In this document: piece after piece, positions 24,689-33,297 of the stretch
Layout: each line of letters opens with the position of its first letter
How positions within the stretch are numbered: the first letter of the stretch is position 1
NCBI GenBank assembly: GCA_944407095.1
Contig: OX097180.1
Location: forward strand, 744,001-808,000
Source of the DNA: Candidatus Enterousia intestinigallinarum
GTDB taxonomy: Bacteria > Pseudomonadota > Alphaproteobacteria > Rs-D84
Reading direction: 5' to 3'
DNA length: 64,000 nt
Notes under the pieces: model-generated
Databases searched by the model: none
Seen by the model: the letters and a program-made list of their open reading frames with translations, nothing else
What the model was told of the DNA's origin: nothing
Translations under genes and position numbers: made by a program

Positions 24689-26263
24689 ATGGTAAAGTAT
24701 ATGGATAACAGTAATTCAGGATTTCGTCAGTGGAATGCTGCGCGTGATGCAAATGCAAAGAAATCGCGCCTGGGCGGAATTTTATGGTGGTTTATATTGT
24801 TTTTGGCGTCGTGGTGGTTGATATCTTGGTGGATGTCGCCAACTAAGCCACAGACCCAGAACGACACCACACCTGCAATAGAGACGGTTGACCTGTCCGC
24901 CGTGCCAGTGGAACGGATTTCGTCTGATAACCTGACTGCCGATGTTCAGGGACTGCGTATATCGAATATAGAACTGTTGAAATACGCGTCTGATGCTGCA
25001 AATGATAAATCTGCGCCGGTAAAATTATTGGGGACGGACGGTGCCTTTGCTGAGGTTGGGGTTCTGTCCACTGGCACAACGGCACCAACGGCCACGACCG
25101 TATGGACGCAAAATGGCGATACATATAACTGGCGCAATTCTGACGGGGTTGAATTTTCGCGTACTATAAAGATTGATGGCTATGTTATATCCGTGGCCGA
25201 TACAATTAAAAACGCGGGTAAAGATGAGATTTCCGTCGCGCCGTATGCGCGTATAGTTCGTCCAAACGATGCAAAATCATCAGCGGGCGTTTATACTGGT
25301 TCAGTTGCGTTTGTAAATTCCGACTTGGAACGTGAAGATTGGTCGCGTATCGCTGATAAGTCGTTTGCATATTCGACAACAAACGGCTTTATCGGTTTTG
25401 TTGACCAGTATTGGGAAACGATCTTGTCCGTGGCCAGTCCAGATCAGACAATGCGCGTTCGACCATTGGGCGATATGTTCCAGGCAGACGCTGCTGCCAC
25501 CGCAGTATCGATTGCACCCGGCGCGACCCAGACAATAACCACAAATTTGTATATGGGTCCGCGTGATCACCGGATTTTACAGACCGCCGATGCAATGATT
25601 GCCGGCATAGACCAAACGGTCGATTATGGTTGGTTCTGGTTCTTTGTACGTCCGATTTTATGGTTGCTGTACGTATTAAACTCATTTGTGATGAATTATG
25701 GTGTGGCGATTATATTGATGACGCTGTTGCTGCGTTTGGCAATGTGGCCGCTGACACGTAAATCGTATGTATCTATGATGGCGATGCAGAAAATGCAGCC
25801 CGAAATGGCACGCATACAAAAACTGTACGCCAATGACAAGGCGCGTATGCAAATGGAAATAATGCGCCTGTACCAGACGCACAAGACATCACCGATGTCG
25901 GGATGTCTGCCGATGCTGATTCAGATTCCGATATTCTTTGCATTGTACAAAGCGTTGCTGATTTCCGTCCAGATGCGCAGTGCACATTTTCTGTGGATAT
26001 CTGATTTGGCGTCAATGGATCCATACTTTATATTGCCAATATTGATGGGCCTGACAATGTGGCTGCAACAGCATTTGCAAAACGCGTCAAATGGTGCCCA
26101 GACAAATGATGCCGTTGCTCAAACGCAAAAGATGATGAAATGGATGCCGTTGTTGTTCACGGTTATGTTTGCGTGGATGCCTGCGGGATTGGTTTTGTAT
26201 TGGACGGTGTCAAATATATTTGGTATCGGTCAGATGTATTATATCAAGAAACTAAATAAATAA
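24689..26263 (+). CDS. yidC: Membrane protein insertase YidC
   Basis: 524 residues. N-terminal membrane helix (GILWWFILFLASWWLISWWM), large periplasmic beta-domain (about 60-300), then the conserved insertase core with YGVAIILMTLLLRLAMWPL, MQKMQPEMARIQKLYANDK and SGCLPMLIQIPIFFALYKAL, the latter two typical of YidC/Oxa1. Inserts inner-membrane proteins alone or with SecYEG. In an operon with lspA, unlike the usual rnpA-yidC order. Confidence 0.97.
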   Translation: MVKYMDNSNSGFRQWNAARDANAKKSRLGGILWWFILFLASWWLISWWMSPTKPQTQNDTTPAIETVDLSAVPVERISSDNLTADVQGLRISNIELLKYASDAANDKSAPVKLLGTDGAFAEVGVLSTGTTAPTATTVWTQNGDTYNWRNSDGVEFSRTIKIDGYVISVADTIKNAGKDEISVAPYARIVRPNDAKSSAGVYTGSVAFVNSDLEREDWSRIADKSFAYSTTNGFIGFVDQYWETILSVASPDQTMRVRPLGDMFQADAAATAVSIAPGATQTITTNLYMGPRDHRILQTADAMIAGIDQTVDYGWFWFFVRPILWLLYVLNSFVMNYGVAIILMTLLLRLAMWPLTRKSYVSMMAMQKMQPEMARIQKLYANDKARMQMEIMRLYQTHKTSPMSGCLPMLIQIPIFFALYKALLISVQMRSAHFLWISDLASMDPYFILPILMGLTMWLQQHLQNASNGAQTNDAVAQTQKMMKWMPLLFTVMFAWMPAGLVLYWTVSNIFGIGQMYYIKKLNK

Positions 26264-26264
26264 A

Positions 26265-26291
26265 AACCGCCCCAAATGGGGCGGTTTTTTA
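26265..26291 (+). terminator. Terminator after yidC
   Basis: AACCGCCCC-aaat-GGGGCGGTT followed by TTTTT. Confidence 0.92.
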
Positions 26292-26654
26292 TTATTGGAA
26301 TTTATTACTACACGCCAGCAACCGGTACAGTGCACGCGGTGTTTGTATCAACGGTGCGTGTATTTGAATAGCGCGCTTGCACACGTCAACGCACGAAATT
26401 GCAGATTTAGTGTATCGTAATATGTCGCGTGGTGGCGACATATTCACAACAATGAAGCACCAACCATTTGCGCGCAGTAATCGTATTGCACGTTGATTTA
26501 GATATATTTGTGCAATATGTCCGCGACGTACAAATTGGTACATTATGAAACTGGTGCCACCCACGGATATAATTGGTGCACAGTGTCGTGGCGTCCGGCA
26601 AAATATGCGAGGAATTATTTTTGATGTATTTGATGAAAATCCAATAATCAGCAT
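26292..26654 (-). CDS. Hypothetical protein
   Basis: 120 residues, unrecognised. It is kept as a gene because AAGGAA lies 7 bases before its ATG and the stop abuts the yidC terminator, a normal spacing. Composition is basic (many Arg, six Cys) with several short hydrophobic stretches; no clear signal peptide or domain. Its codon pattern is less typical than that of its neighbours, so it could be a chance frame. Confidence 0.45.
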   Translation of the reverse strand: MLIIGFSSNTSKIIPRIFCRTPRHCAPIISVGGTSFIMYQFVRRGHIAQIYLNQRAIRLLRANGWCFIVVNMSPPRDILRYTKSAISCVDVCKRAIQIHAPLIQTPRALYRLLACSNKFQ

Positions 26655-26685
26655 AGTTATTCCTTATTTGTAATCAAAACTTACT

Positions 26686-27033
26686 TTATTCAATCCAGCC
26701 ACGTGCAGCGGCGGCATTATTCAAAGTTTTCATTGCACTGTCCCACAAAGCGGCGGCGCGGTTTTCGGCCCAAATATATTGATGCGGTGCGCGGCGCCGA
26801 TTGCCAAATCGCTTCATAACGTCCAGTTGAGCATCAGTCAATTCACCCGACAAATATAGTTTTGTAATCAGGGTTTCCACGTCCAGCACTTCGCACACGC
26901 GGCGCATAGATGTTCCGCGATTACGTGCGAAACCGTTTTGCACAGATTTAGAATACAAAAACCAGAACCATAATTGTTCAGCATTTTGAAATTTGTCGGC
27001 GGTGTATATGTTTTGAGTATTTTGTGATGTCAT
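26686..27033 (-). CDS. Hypothetical cytoplasmic protein
   Basis: 115 residues, no signal peptide. Features are an aromatic cluster (EQLWFWFLYSKSVQNG), a helical middle (MRRVCEVLDVETLITKLYL) and a tail rich in Ala/Arg. An excellent ribosome site (AAAGGAGACGAG) lies before the ATG. I do not know the family. It is followed by the hypothetical gene at 26.3 kb on the same strand after 31 bases. Confidence 0.7.
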   Translation of the reverse strand: MTSQNTQNIYTADKFQNAEQLWFWFLYSKSVQNGFARNRGTSMRRVCEVLDVETLITKLYLSGELTDAQLDVMKRFGNRRRAPHQYIWAENRAAALWDSAMKTLNNAAAARGWIE

Positions 27034-27336
27034 ATTCTCGTCTCCTTTGGTTGATTTTATGTTTTGGATATATAAACCAATAATTGCAACCTGTAAAATG
27101 TTACAACCGTTGGTTGAAATGCGAATCAGAAAATCGATTCGCTTTCAGTTTTTTTCTTTTATCCGCGAATCGATAATTTCAAGTAAAATTATCGATTATG
27201 ATAAATAAAAATGCGCCGTAATGGCGCATCTGTTAAATTGTAGTGTATGTGTTTATCTTATGTTTATTATATTTCACCCCCCATTGTTTTCAATATACAG
27301 GTTATAAATAAACCCGCCATTTGGCGGGTTTTATTG
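27034..27336. other. Intergenic region with hairpins and two terminators
   Basis: No gene. It holds: hairpin GCGAATC/GATTCGC (27121-27142); a perfect stem AATCGATAATTT/AAAATTATCGATT near 27168-27197, built on repeated ATCGAT; a minus-strand terminator GATGCGCCATTACGGCGCATTTTTATT (27205-27230, written here as a whole, 27 bases shortened: core GCGCC/GGCGC); and a second stem ACCCGCC-attt-GGCGGGT at 27313-27330. The terminators would end transcription from virB10. The ATCGAT palindromes could be protein sites for the gene at 26686. Confidence 0.55.
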
Positions 27337-29802
27337 TTACAGTATCGGCGGGAAGCAATCGCCACCGGCCTCTGGGCAGCAGTTGAATCCCTGTTCGCCC
27401 ATATCGGTATATATTTCACCCGGACAGCAACCATATTCGTCGGGCAACGCACCACCGTCACAGGTTATAACCTGTTCGGTAACGGTTTCTTCGGTTGTGG
27501 TATCTACAAACGGATTTTGTATTGCGCCATCATCATATGTCAGCCCCAGGATATCCTCGTTATACGCCTGTTGTTGTTGGGTTGTTTGGTTGCTGGCCGT
27601 CCCATATGTTTCCTGGAACACTTGTTGCTGATTTTGATAATAAGCATCCTGTTGGGCATTGCTGATTGCCTGATAATTCAGTGATTGACAGTATGCCAAC
27701 ACGGTTCTGTAATCATATCCGGATTCTGCAATAACCTTTGCAGTCAGATCTGGATTTATATCCCACATACCATCATCCGTTTGATTAGTACAATAGTTAT
27801 CCAGATTGAACGAACGTACCTGACCAGTCCAGGACCCGTCTGAATAATTAACTTTTGGACGTGCACTGGATCGCCAATCGTCTTGACGTTGGTTGCGGCT
27901 GCCGTCGGCAAGTTTTGTTGCCGCAGTAACCGTTTTAACAGAACATTCCTTGCTATTATCAGTACCACAGGTAATAACTAAATCCATCGGTGAATATACG
28001 GTTATACGTGTACCGGCGGCAATAGAGAACGGTGGAATCGTATTATCCAACGCATCAACAATCAGTTTTTGCGCCACCTGGTTCCAGGCGGTAATAACCT
28101 CTTGCTTGGCTAATTCGGACGAACGAACCGTACCGCTTTGTACAACGGTGTTATTATCCAAATCAATTTGATTGATAAACGTATCCGCAATCGGTGCAAT
28201 CATATTTACCGCCGCAGGCACAATTGCCGTCAGCATTGGCATAACCAGTTGTTCAACATAATCGGTACTGCCGTGACCGGGTACGCCGGCACGTCCCTGG
28301 GAATCGCCGGAAAACGGTGCATTGTTGGTATTAAAATTAAACTCGACGCCACTGGGCAATATAAATTGATACCAATTTATTTGCATACGTCCGATTGATT
28401 TATATGGCCCCGGTAATTCACCAGTAACGTATCCCAACATCAATGTACCAGTTGGTATTACAACGGTGCGGCCATCATCCGCATAAACATTACGGTCAAC
28501 GGTTGCACGTACGGGCAATGTTTGGCCAGAACATACACCTGCGCTGTCACAACCATATAATGATGGATCGGCACGAACCTCGGACACGATTGTGGCTGGA
28601 ATTGGTTTATACTGACGCAGAACAAATTTTCTGTCAAACGGGTCGGATGAAAATACCGCAGTACCACTGGTGCCAATAATCACATCATCGGTTGGCGCCG
28701 GTTCCACCAGTCGCTTAAAACCGTTACCGCTGGGGGCGGTTGCGTTTGCGCCAATTAGTTGATCAGTGGTCAGCTGAACTGCCTTATTTACAGTTTTTGT
28801 TGTTGCTGGATTTGACAGTTGCGGCAAAGTACCGTTTTGAATTGTTGTGTATCCGATATGTTCGGCATCGGTTCCAATTTTTTGCGCCGGATTGTTTATG
28901 TCCGTAATAATTCCGTTATCCGGATTGTACACACCGGTCGGATTTTTACATTCTTTGTCAGAAAACGGATGGAAATAGTATGCACCACCGCTGGGACGAA
29001 TCCATCCACTTTGCACACCAGACAAATTATACCCCGGCATTGCGAAGTCAGAACACGCTTCAGACGGGCGGACATATTCTGGCGCGTCATCTTCAATCGG
29101 CGCACTTGGCGTGGCGGATGCGGTATCGTTAAACGTCAACGGTGCCGACGGTGCGATTGATTCCAAATCGCGCTTTATTTCCTGTTTATATGTGGGCGTC
29201 GCATCCGGTGTTTTAATCGGTTCTGGTTCCGCAATAGGTTCAGGTTCTGGCGTTGCAACAGGTTCGGGTTCTGCAACGGGAGCAGGTTCTGGTTCAGGTA
29301 ATTGGATTTTCTCAGCCCCCAGTGCCAGATTTATGCGCGCAGTTTGCTTCATACTGTCTGGTTCATTTGCACCGCGCCAATCTATATATACCGCGGCGGC
29401 GTGCATATCTGCAGCGGTCATTGGCCGATATGTCAGAACAATTTGACATACGATTTGCGTATCTATGGTCAACGGCGTACAGGTTTGCTGTGGTTCCGAT
29501 ATACCAGTTGCGTTTTCCGACAAGCGTACATCCATAATTTTTACTGGTGCACTGGCCGACAGTTTAATTGTTGCGGTTTTGGTTTCGCCAACCGTAACAT
29601 TTGTCCAATCAATAGTATCTGGTTCAATATTTAACTGTATTGCGACATCTTCCACAGTGGTCAATTCTTCCGTATCGCGTCGCGTCATCAACAACGTCAG
29701 CAATATCAGCACGACAACAAACGCCGCGGCCAGCAACAGCCACTGGATATGTTTAGGCGTGTTTTTGCGCAAATCAGAAAATTGCTTTTTTAACTTGTTC
29801 AT
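27337..29802 (-). CDS. virB10: VirB10/TrbI-family type IV secretion protein
   Basis: 821 residues, larger than usual VirB10. Order: cytoplasmic N terminus, membrane helix at about 20-42 (WLLLAAAFVVVLILLTLLM), an Ig-like domain at about 60-165 (VTVGETKTATIKLSASAPVK), Pro/Glu repeats (PEPEPAPVAEPEPVATPEPE), then the VirB10 core at about 390-640 (PVRATVDRNVYADDGRTVVI, MQINWYQFILPSGVEFNFN). The tail after about 640 is Gln-rich and finally cysteine-rich (YGCCPGEIYTDMG, NCCPEAGGDC). VirB10 spans both membranes and gates the channel. Last gene of virB8-9-10. Confidence 0.88.
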   Translation of the reverse strand: MNKLKKQFSDLRKNTPKHIQWLLLAAAFVVVLILLTLLMTRRDTEELTTVEDVAIQLNIEPDTIDWTNVTVGETKTATIKLSASAPVKIMDVRLSENATGISEPQQTCTPLTIDTQIVCQIVLTYRPMTAADMHAAAVYIDWRGANEPDSMKQTARINLALGAEKIQLPEPEPAPVAEPEPVATPEPEPIAEPEPIKTPDATPTYKQEIKRDLESIAPSAPLTFNDTASATPSAPIEDDAPEYVRPSEACSDFAMPGYNLSGVQSGWIRPSGGAYYFHPFSDKECKNPTGVYNPDNGIITDINNPAQKIGTDAEHIGYTTIQNGTLPQLSNPATTKTVNKAVQLTTDQLIGANATAPSGNGFKRLVEPAPTDDVIIGTSGTAVFSSDPFDRKFVLRQYKPIPATIVSEVRADPSLYGCDSAGVCSGQTLPVRATVDRNVYADDGRTVVIPTGTLMLGYVTGELPGPYKSIGRMQINWYQFILPSGVEFNFNTNNAPFSGDSQGRAGVPGHGSTDYVEQLVMPMLTAIVPAAVNMIAPIADTFINQIDLDNNTVVQSGTVRSSELAKQEVITAWNQVAQKLIVDALDNTIPPFSIAAGTRITVYSPMDLVITCGTDNSKECSVKTVTAATKLADGSRNQRQDDWRSSARPKVNYSDGSWTGQVRSFNLDNYCTNQTDDGMWDINPDLTAKVIAESGYDYRTVLAYCQSLNYQAISNAQQDAYYQNQQQVFQETYGTASNQTTQQQQAYNEDILGLTYDDGAIQNPFVDTTTEETVTEQVITCDGGALPDEYGCCPGEIYTDMGEQGFNCCPEAGGDCFPPIL

Positions 29803-29806
29803 ATAT

Positions 29807-29841
29807 GTTACTCGTTGCTCGTTACTAGTAACTAGTCACCA
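29807..29841. repeat. TTACTCG-type repeat between virB9 and virB10
   Basis: GTTACTCGTTGCTCG followed by TTACTAGTAACTAG. The same words recur in both arms of the palindromic element at 50988-51127. It fills nearly the whole virB9-virB10 gap and supplies the weak purine-rich bases before the virB10 ATG. Confidence 0.7.
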
Positions 29842-29843
29842 GT

Positions 29844-31382
29844 TTATTGCACGCGTACAACGCTGCAGCTGGTGCCGCTGAATTCCAACAGTTTGTTGCA
29901 CAAACTTTGCGCCGTCGCAACATCGGATAATGGCCCGATACGCAAGCGATACAGACGTGCCGCCGATGAATCAGAACCCAAATCGCCGACCCCCTGTTCG
30001 TCAACCGCAAAGAACACCATATCCTTGTACGGGGTTAAAATACCCTGACCGTCTTCGCCACTGAACTTGGCCAACAGATTTGCCCAGTAATCATCCAGTG
30101 CCTTGACCGATGTATCGGATTTCAGTTCAACTGCAACGCCTGTTTGATTGCTGGTAATCAACGGGATATTCGATTGCGGCAGATATGAACCCGCGGTCAG
30201 GCGTTCTGTTGGAATCATTGTGACACCACTGCCGCCGCCGGTTGACGTGCCGTATGTCGCCGCCGGTAATGCATAGCCCGCAGGTGCATATGTTCCAGAT
30301 GTTGTACCCATTGGCATATTGCCAATCATCATCGGTGTTGTCGTGTATCCGTTGACAGACGCATTGATTGCGTTCATATCCGCACTGTACGCGATATTAT
30401 TTAATGACTGACCCGACATAATGGATTGTGCGACGTTTGCTTCGGCCAGTGCCATAACCGATGCAGTATCCGCAATCAGGAACGGCTTTTCACGTTTTTT
30501 GATACACACCAGACGTTGCCCACTGCGCAGAACCATATCGCCAACGGCTTCAACAATCAGCAGACGGCCGTCTTCACCATCTGTGCGGAATCCAACCGGG
30601 GATTCGCCACCTTCTATCAGCAGGGATACGACCGGACGCTGGGTCATAGAAATAACCTTGTCCCCAAAGTCAATGTATGTGAATATTTGGTCGCGCCATA
30701 CGCGTTCGGGGGCGATTACATAATCGTCCGGATTTGGTACGAATATATCCAAATCAAATCGGAATTCGGACGGATCAATTTTCATTGATTTAATCCAACC
30801 GTAATCTTCACCGTCAACGCCAACGGTACTGGACGCGTTAGACACCTTTTTGAATATGGATGAAGAACCGCCGACCGCATTGGTTGCCCCCGTGGCGTTT
30901 GGTAATGCCGCGTTTCCGTCCAGTGTTATGTCAACCTGGGAATACGTAATTTCGCTGGAATTAGACGGTTCACTGCGCAGATAGAAAACATACTGATTTC
31001 CAGATTCACCCATAACAATCAGGTTTGTGTCGGAACCCTGGTTGCTGGATACAGGGGTAATAAACATAGTATTTCCACCCTGGGTCGCATCAATGCTGAA
31101 CAGGCCGTCGTTCCCGATCACTGCGTCGGCAATTTTTTCACCATTTGGCAGGGTTATCAACGTTGTCATACCGTTACGCAATTTGACGGGCAAAACACTG
31201 CCCTTGGACCAGGACAACTGTGCGTATCCAGGTTTCAAACTGCCCGATGCCATATTTGCGGTTGGATTATCCCACGCCGCCTGAACGCCATAATTTGTGC
31301 CGGTTGCTGCAATCGCGCCACCACACAGCATTGCCACGCATAATACGGATATGTTTAACTTTATCGCCTTTGCAAATGTCAT
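29844..31382 (-). CDS. virB9: VirB9/CagX-family type IV secretion protein with C-terminal SPOR domain
   Basis: 512 residues from MTFAKAIKLNI (AAGGAAT upstream); signal peptide ends near GGAIAA. The N-terminal VirB9 domain (LPVKLRNGMTTLITLPNGEK) and C-terminal domain (APERVWRDQIFTYIDFGDKV, then RSGQRLVCIKKR) are clear. A long Gly/Thr/Met-rich linker follows (about 330-400), and the last 35 residues (YRLRIGPLSDVATAQSLCNK) read as a SPOR peptidoglycan-binding domain, which is not normal for VirB9. Forms the outer-membrane core complex with VirB10. Second gene of the operon. Confidence 0.85.
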   Translation of the reverse strand: MTFAKAIKLNISVLCVAMLCGGAIAATGTNYGVQAAWDNPTANMASGSLKPGYAQLSWSKGSVLPVKLRNGMTTLITLPNGEKIADAVIGNDGLFSIDATQGGNTMFITPVSSNQGSDTNLIVMGESGNQYVFYLRSEPSNSSEITYSQVDITLDGNAALPNATGATNAVGGSSSIFKKVSNASSTVGVDGEDYGWIKSMKIDPSEFRFDLDIFVPNPDDYVIAPERVWRDQIFTYIDFGDKVISMTQRPVVSLLIEGGESPVGFRTDGEDGRLLIVEAVGDMVLRSGQRLVCIKKREKPFLIADTASVMALAEANVAQSIMSGQSLNNIAYSADMNAINASVNGYTTTPMMIGNMPMGTTSGTYAPAGYALPAATYGTSTGGGSGVTMIPTERLTAGSYLPQSNIPLITSNQTGVAVELKSDTSVKALDDYWANLLAKFSGEDGQGILTPYKDMVFFAVDEQGVGDLGSDSSAARLYRLRIGPLSDVATAQSLCNKLLEFSGTSCSVVRVQ

Positions 31383-31411
31383 ACCTATTCCTTCCATTTC
31401 GCGGGTTGGGG

Positions 31412-32101
31412 TTATTGGGCGTCCGTCGCCAAATATCCCGTATCCAATGGGTCGCCGTTTCCTGATTCAACAACGTATTCGGAAACACGCACCCCCAGTG
31501 GATTATTCAAACGATCCGACCATTTTATTGTCGCATCGTCAGCCATATCTAACTTTATTCTTATTTTATACTCTTTTGTTGGCATCTGTCTATTACTATC
31601 TGCACAAAAGTACTGAAAAGTTACAGCGTATTCGTTGGTATTGCGCGGTTCAATCGCGGGCGCTTCCTTAGTGTCAAATTCAACCGAGCAAGAAAAATCA
31701 AAATCAGGCACCCCACCCATCCAAGCGTTGTACATATCAGTTTGTGCAAATGCATTATATATTTCCGGTGTGGACCAAGTGTACACGACACCGTCAGCAT
31801 CGTTGCCCCATTTAGTACGCATTTCACGCGCGTCCGGCACAATTTCGTTGCGCGCCCGTATGTATTCGCGTATAAAGGTACGCTTGAACGAGTCGATATA
31901 GGCATCGTCCAGTGGCAATTCAGCCAAAACGACATTTATATCATTACGCGGGGTGGACATTAAAAAGAACACCTGCGGCCGATCCAGCGGGTACATATTG
32001 TACAGCGTCACGCCCAGCACACCAAGCACCACCAACATTGCGGCAAAGACAAATGTCAATAATCTAGACAGTAAAATTGGCGGTTCTACGCGGTTTTGCA
32101 A
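31412..32101 (-). CDS. virB8: VirB8-family type IV secretion protein
   Basis: 229 residues if translation starts at TTG 32101, chosen because AAGGGGGAG lies 7 bases upstream and a good promoter ends just before it; a TTG at 32158 would add 19 residues but lies inside that promoter's -35 box. One membrane helix (LLTFVFAAMLVVLGVLGVTL), then a periplasmic domain of the VirB8 NTF2-like type, ending NPLGVRVSEYVVESGNG, the conserved VirB8 motif. VirB8 nucleates the inner-membrane part of the channel. First gene of virB8-9-10. Confidence 0.85.
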   Translation of the reverse strand: MQNRVEPPILLSRLLTFVFAAMLVVLGVLGVTLYNMYPLDRPQVFFLMSTPRNDINVVLAELPLDDAYIDSFKRTFIREYIRARNEIVPDAREMRTKWGNDADGVVYTWSTPEIYNAFAQTDMYNAWMGGVPDFDFSCSVEFDTKEAPAIEPRNTNEYAVTFQYFCADSNRQMPTKEYKIRIKLDMADDATIKWSDRLNNPLGVRVSEYVVESGNGDPLDTGYLATDAQ

Positions 32102-32128
32102 CGGTTTTCTCCCCCTTATTATAAGTGG

Positions 32129-32158
32129 ATTGTAGACAAAATTACGTCCCGTACGCAA
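32129..32158 (-). promoter_or_regulatory. Promoter of virB8-9-10
   Basis: Minus strand TTGCGT (32158-32153), 18 bases, TACAAT (32134-32129). Expected start near 32122, giving a 20-base leader with the AAGGGGGAG ribosome site. Confidence 0.6.
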
Positions 32159-32249
32159 GTAAAAAGTGTGCTAAAAACATAATTTAATAAAATGTATTTT
32201 GCAGTTTTTGCTTGCAGTGTATAAATTAAAAAAGTATAATAATTTCCGC

Positions 32250-32277
32250 TTGATTTTCTGTATTGTTGTGCTATCTT
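32250..32277 (+). promoter_or_regulatory. Promoter of tRNA-Trp/secE operon
   Basis: TTGATT (32250-32255), 16 bases, TATCTT (32272-32277), about 50 bases before the tRNA 5' end. Confidence 0.55.
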
Positions 32278-32330
32278 TACCCGGACTGCGGGGTCAGACG
32301 GCGTAACAGACAGGTGGTCTACAGACGTAC

Positions 32331-32404
32331 AGGGGCATAGTTCAACGGTAGAATATCGGTCTCCAAAACCGCGGATGAGGGTTCGATTCCTTCTGCCCCT
32401 GCCA
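32331..32404 (+). tRNA. tRNA-Trp (anticodon CCA)
   Basis: AGGGGCATAGTTCAACGG start, anticodon stem TCGGT/ACCGC region with loop CTCCAAA (anticodon CCA), T-arm GGTTCGATTCC, 3' CTGCCCCTGCCA with encoded CCA. It stands directly before secE, an arrangement common in proteobacteria. Confidence 0.96.
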
Positions 32405-32466
32405 GAAAATTCGCCAAAATATGCTTGCCATATTTTGGAAATTGTTGAGTTATAGGTAATTTTTTT

Positions 32467-32646
32467 ATGAAAAAAATACTGGATTATATCAAATCGGTGC
32501 GCAGCGAGTGGTTCAAAATCGTATGGCCGTCGCGCGACAGTGTTATTCGTGCAACTATTGTGATTCTGGTATTTTCCGGATTGGCGGCGTTGTTCTTTTT
32601 TGTGGTTGACAGTGTTCTGAACGCGCTGATGGGCTGGATTTTCTAA
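32467..32646 (+). CDS. secE: Preprotein translocase subunit SecE
   Basis: 59 residues starting MKKILDYIKSVRSEW. The amphipathic helix followed by VWPSRD is the SecE signature, then one membrane helix (IVILVFSGLAALFFFVVDSV). It clamps SecY in the translocon. Short single-helix form, normal for alphaproteobacteria. 19 bases upstream of nusG. Confidence 0.95.
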   Translation: MKKILDYIKSVRSEWFKIVWPSRDSVIRATIVILVFSGLAALFFFVVDSVLNALMGWIF

Positions 32647-32665
32647 ACGGGCAAAGGGTGTTGAG

Positions 32666-33199
32666 ATGGAAGACAAAATGCAGTGGTTCGTTGTGAACGT
32701 TCATACCGGGTGCGAAGACAAGGTTGCGCGTGGACTGCGTGAACAGATTGACAAGCGTCGCCTGAACGCGTACTTTGGTGAAATTCTGGTTCCCACGCGT
32801 GAGGTTACGGAAATCAAGGCCGGCAAGCGTGTAAAATCTGAAAAGAAGTTTTTCCCTGGCTATATTGTTGTTCAAATGGTTATGAACAATGAAACGTTTT
32901 CATTGGTAAAACTGATGCCCCAGGTTGTTATGTTCTTGGGTGCGAAAAACAAACCGATTGCCGTCAGTGAAGAAGAAGCGCGCCGTTTGTTGAAACAGGT
33001 GGAAGAGGGCAGCACCGTTACCGAAGATATTACATATGAAGTTGGCCAGGAAGTTCACGTAATTGATGGGCCGTTTGCTGGATTTAATGGTGTTATATCT
33101 GAAGTTGATAATGTAAAGCAAAAAATGACCGTTACTATTTTGGTATTTGGCCGTGAAACCAGTGTCGAATTAGATTTCGAACAGGTGGAAAGAGTTTAA
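32666..33199 (+). CDS. nusG: Transcription termination/antitermination factor NusG
   Basis: 177 residues. NGN domain from MQWFVVNVHTGCEDKVARGL with FPGYIVVQM, then KOW domain GPFAGFNGVISEVD. Binds RNA polymerase and links it to Rho or the ribosome. TTGAGATGG with GGTGTTGAG forms the ribosome site. Follows secE as in most bacteria. Confidence 0.98.
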   Translation: MEDKMQWFVVNVHTGCEDKVARGLREQIDKRRLNAYFGEILVPTREVTEIKAGKRVKSEKKFFPGYIVVQMVMNNETFSLVKLMPQVVMFLGAKNKPIAVSEEEARRLLKQVEEGSTVTEDITYEVGQEVHVIDGPFAGFNGVISEVDNVKQKMTVTILVFGRETSVELDFEQVERV

Positions 33200-33297
33200 T
33201 CGGGCAATCCGACGGGCGTGTGCAAGGCGCGCATAAACAAACGTGGTAGATGCGCCACATCGAACCACGAACACTAACCAAAAATGGAGTGAATAAA

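Noticed and set aside
27337..32101. Reading the three-gene operon as Dot/Icm DotI-DotH-DotG
   Set aside because: Gene order and VirB10-like C terminus allow it, but the NPLG-x-RV motif of VirB8 and the VirB9/CagX domain pair fit VirB8-9-10 better.
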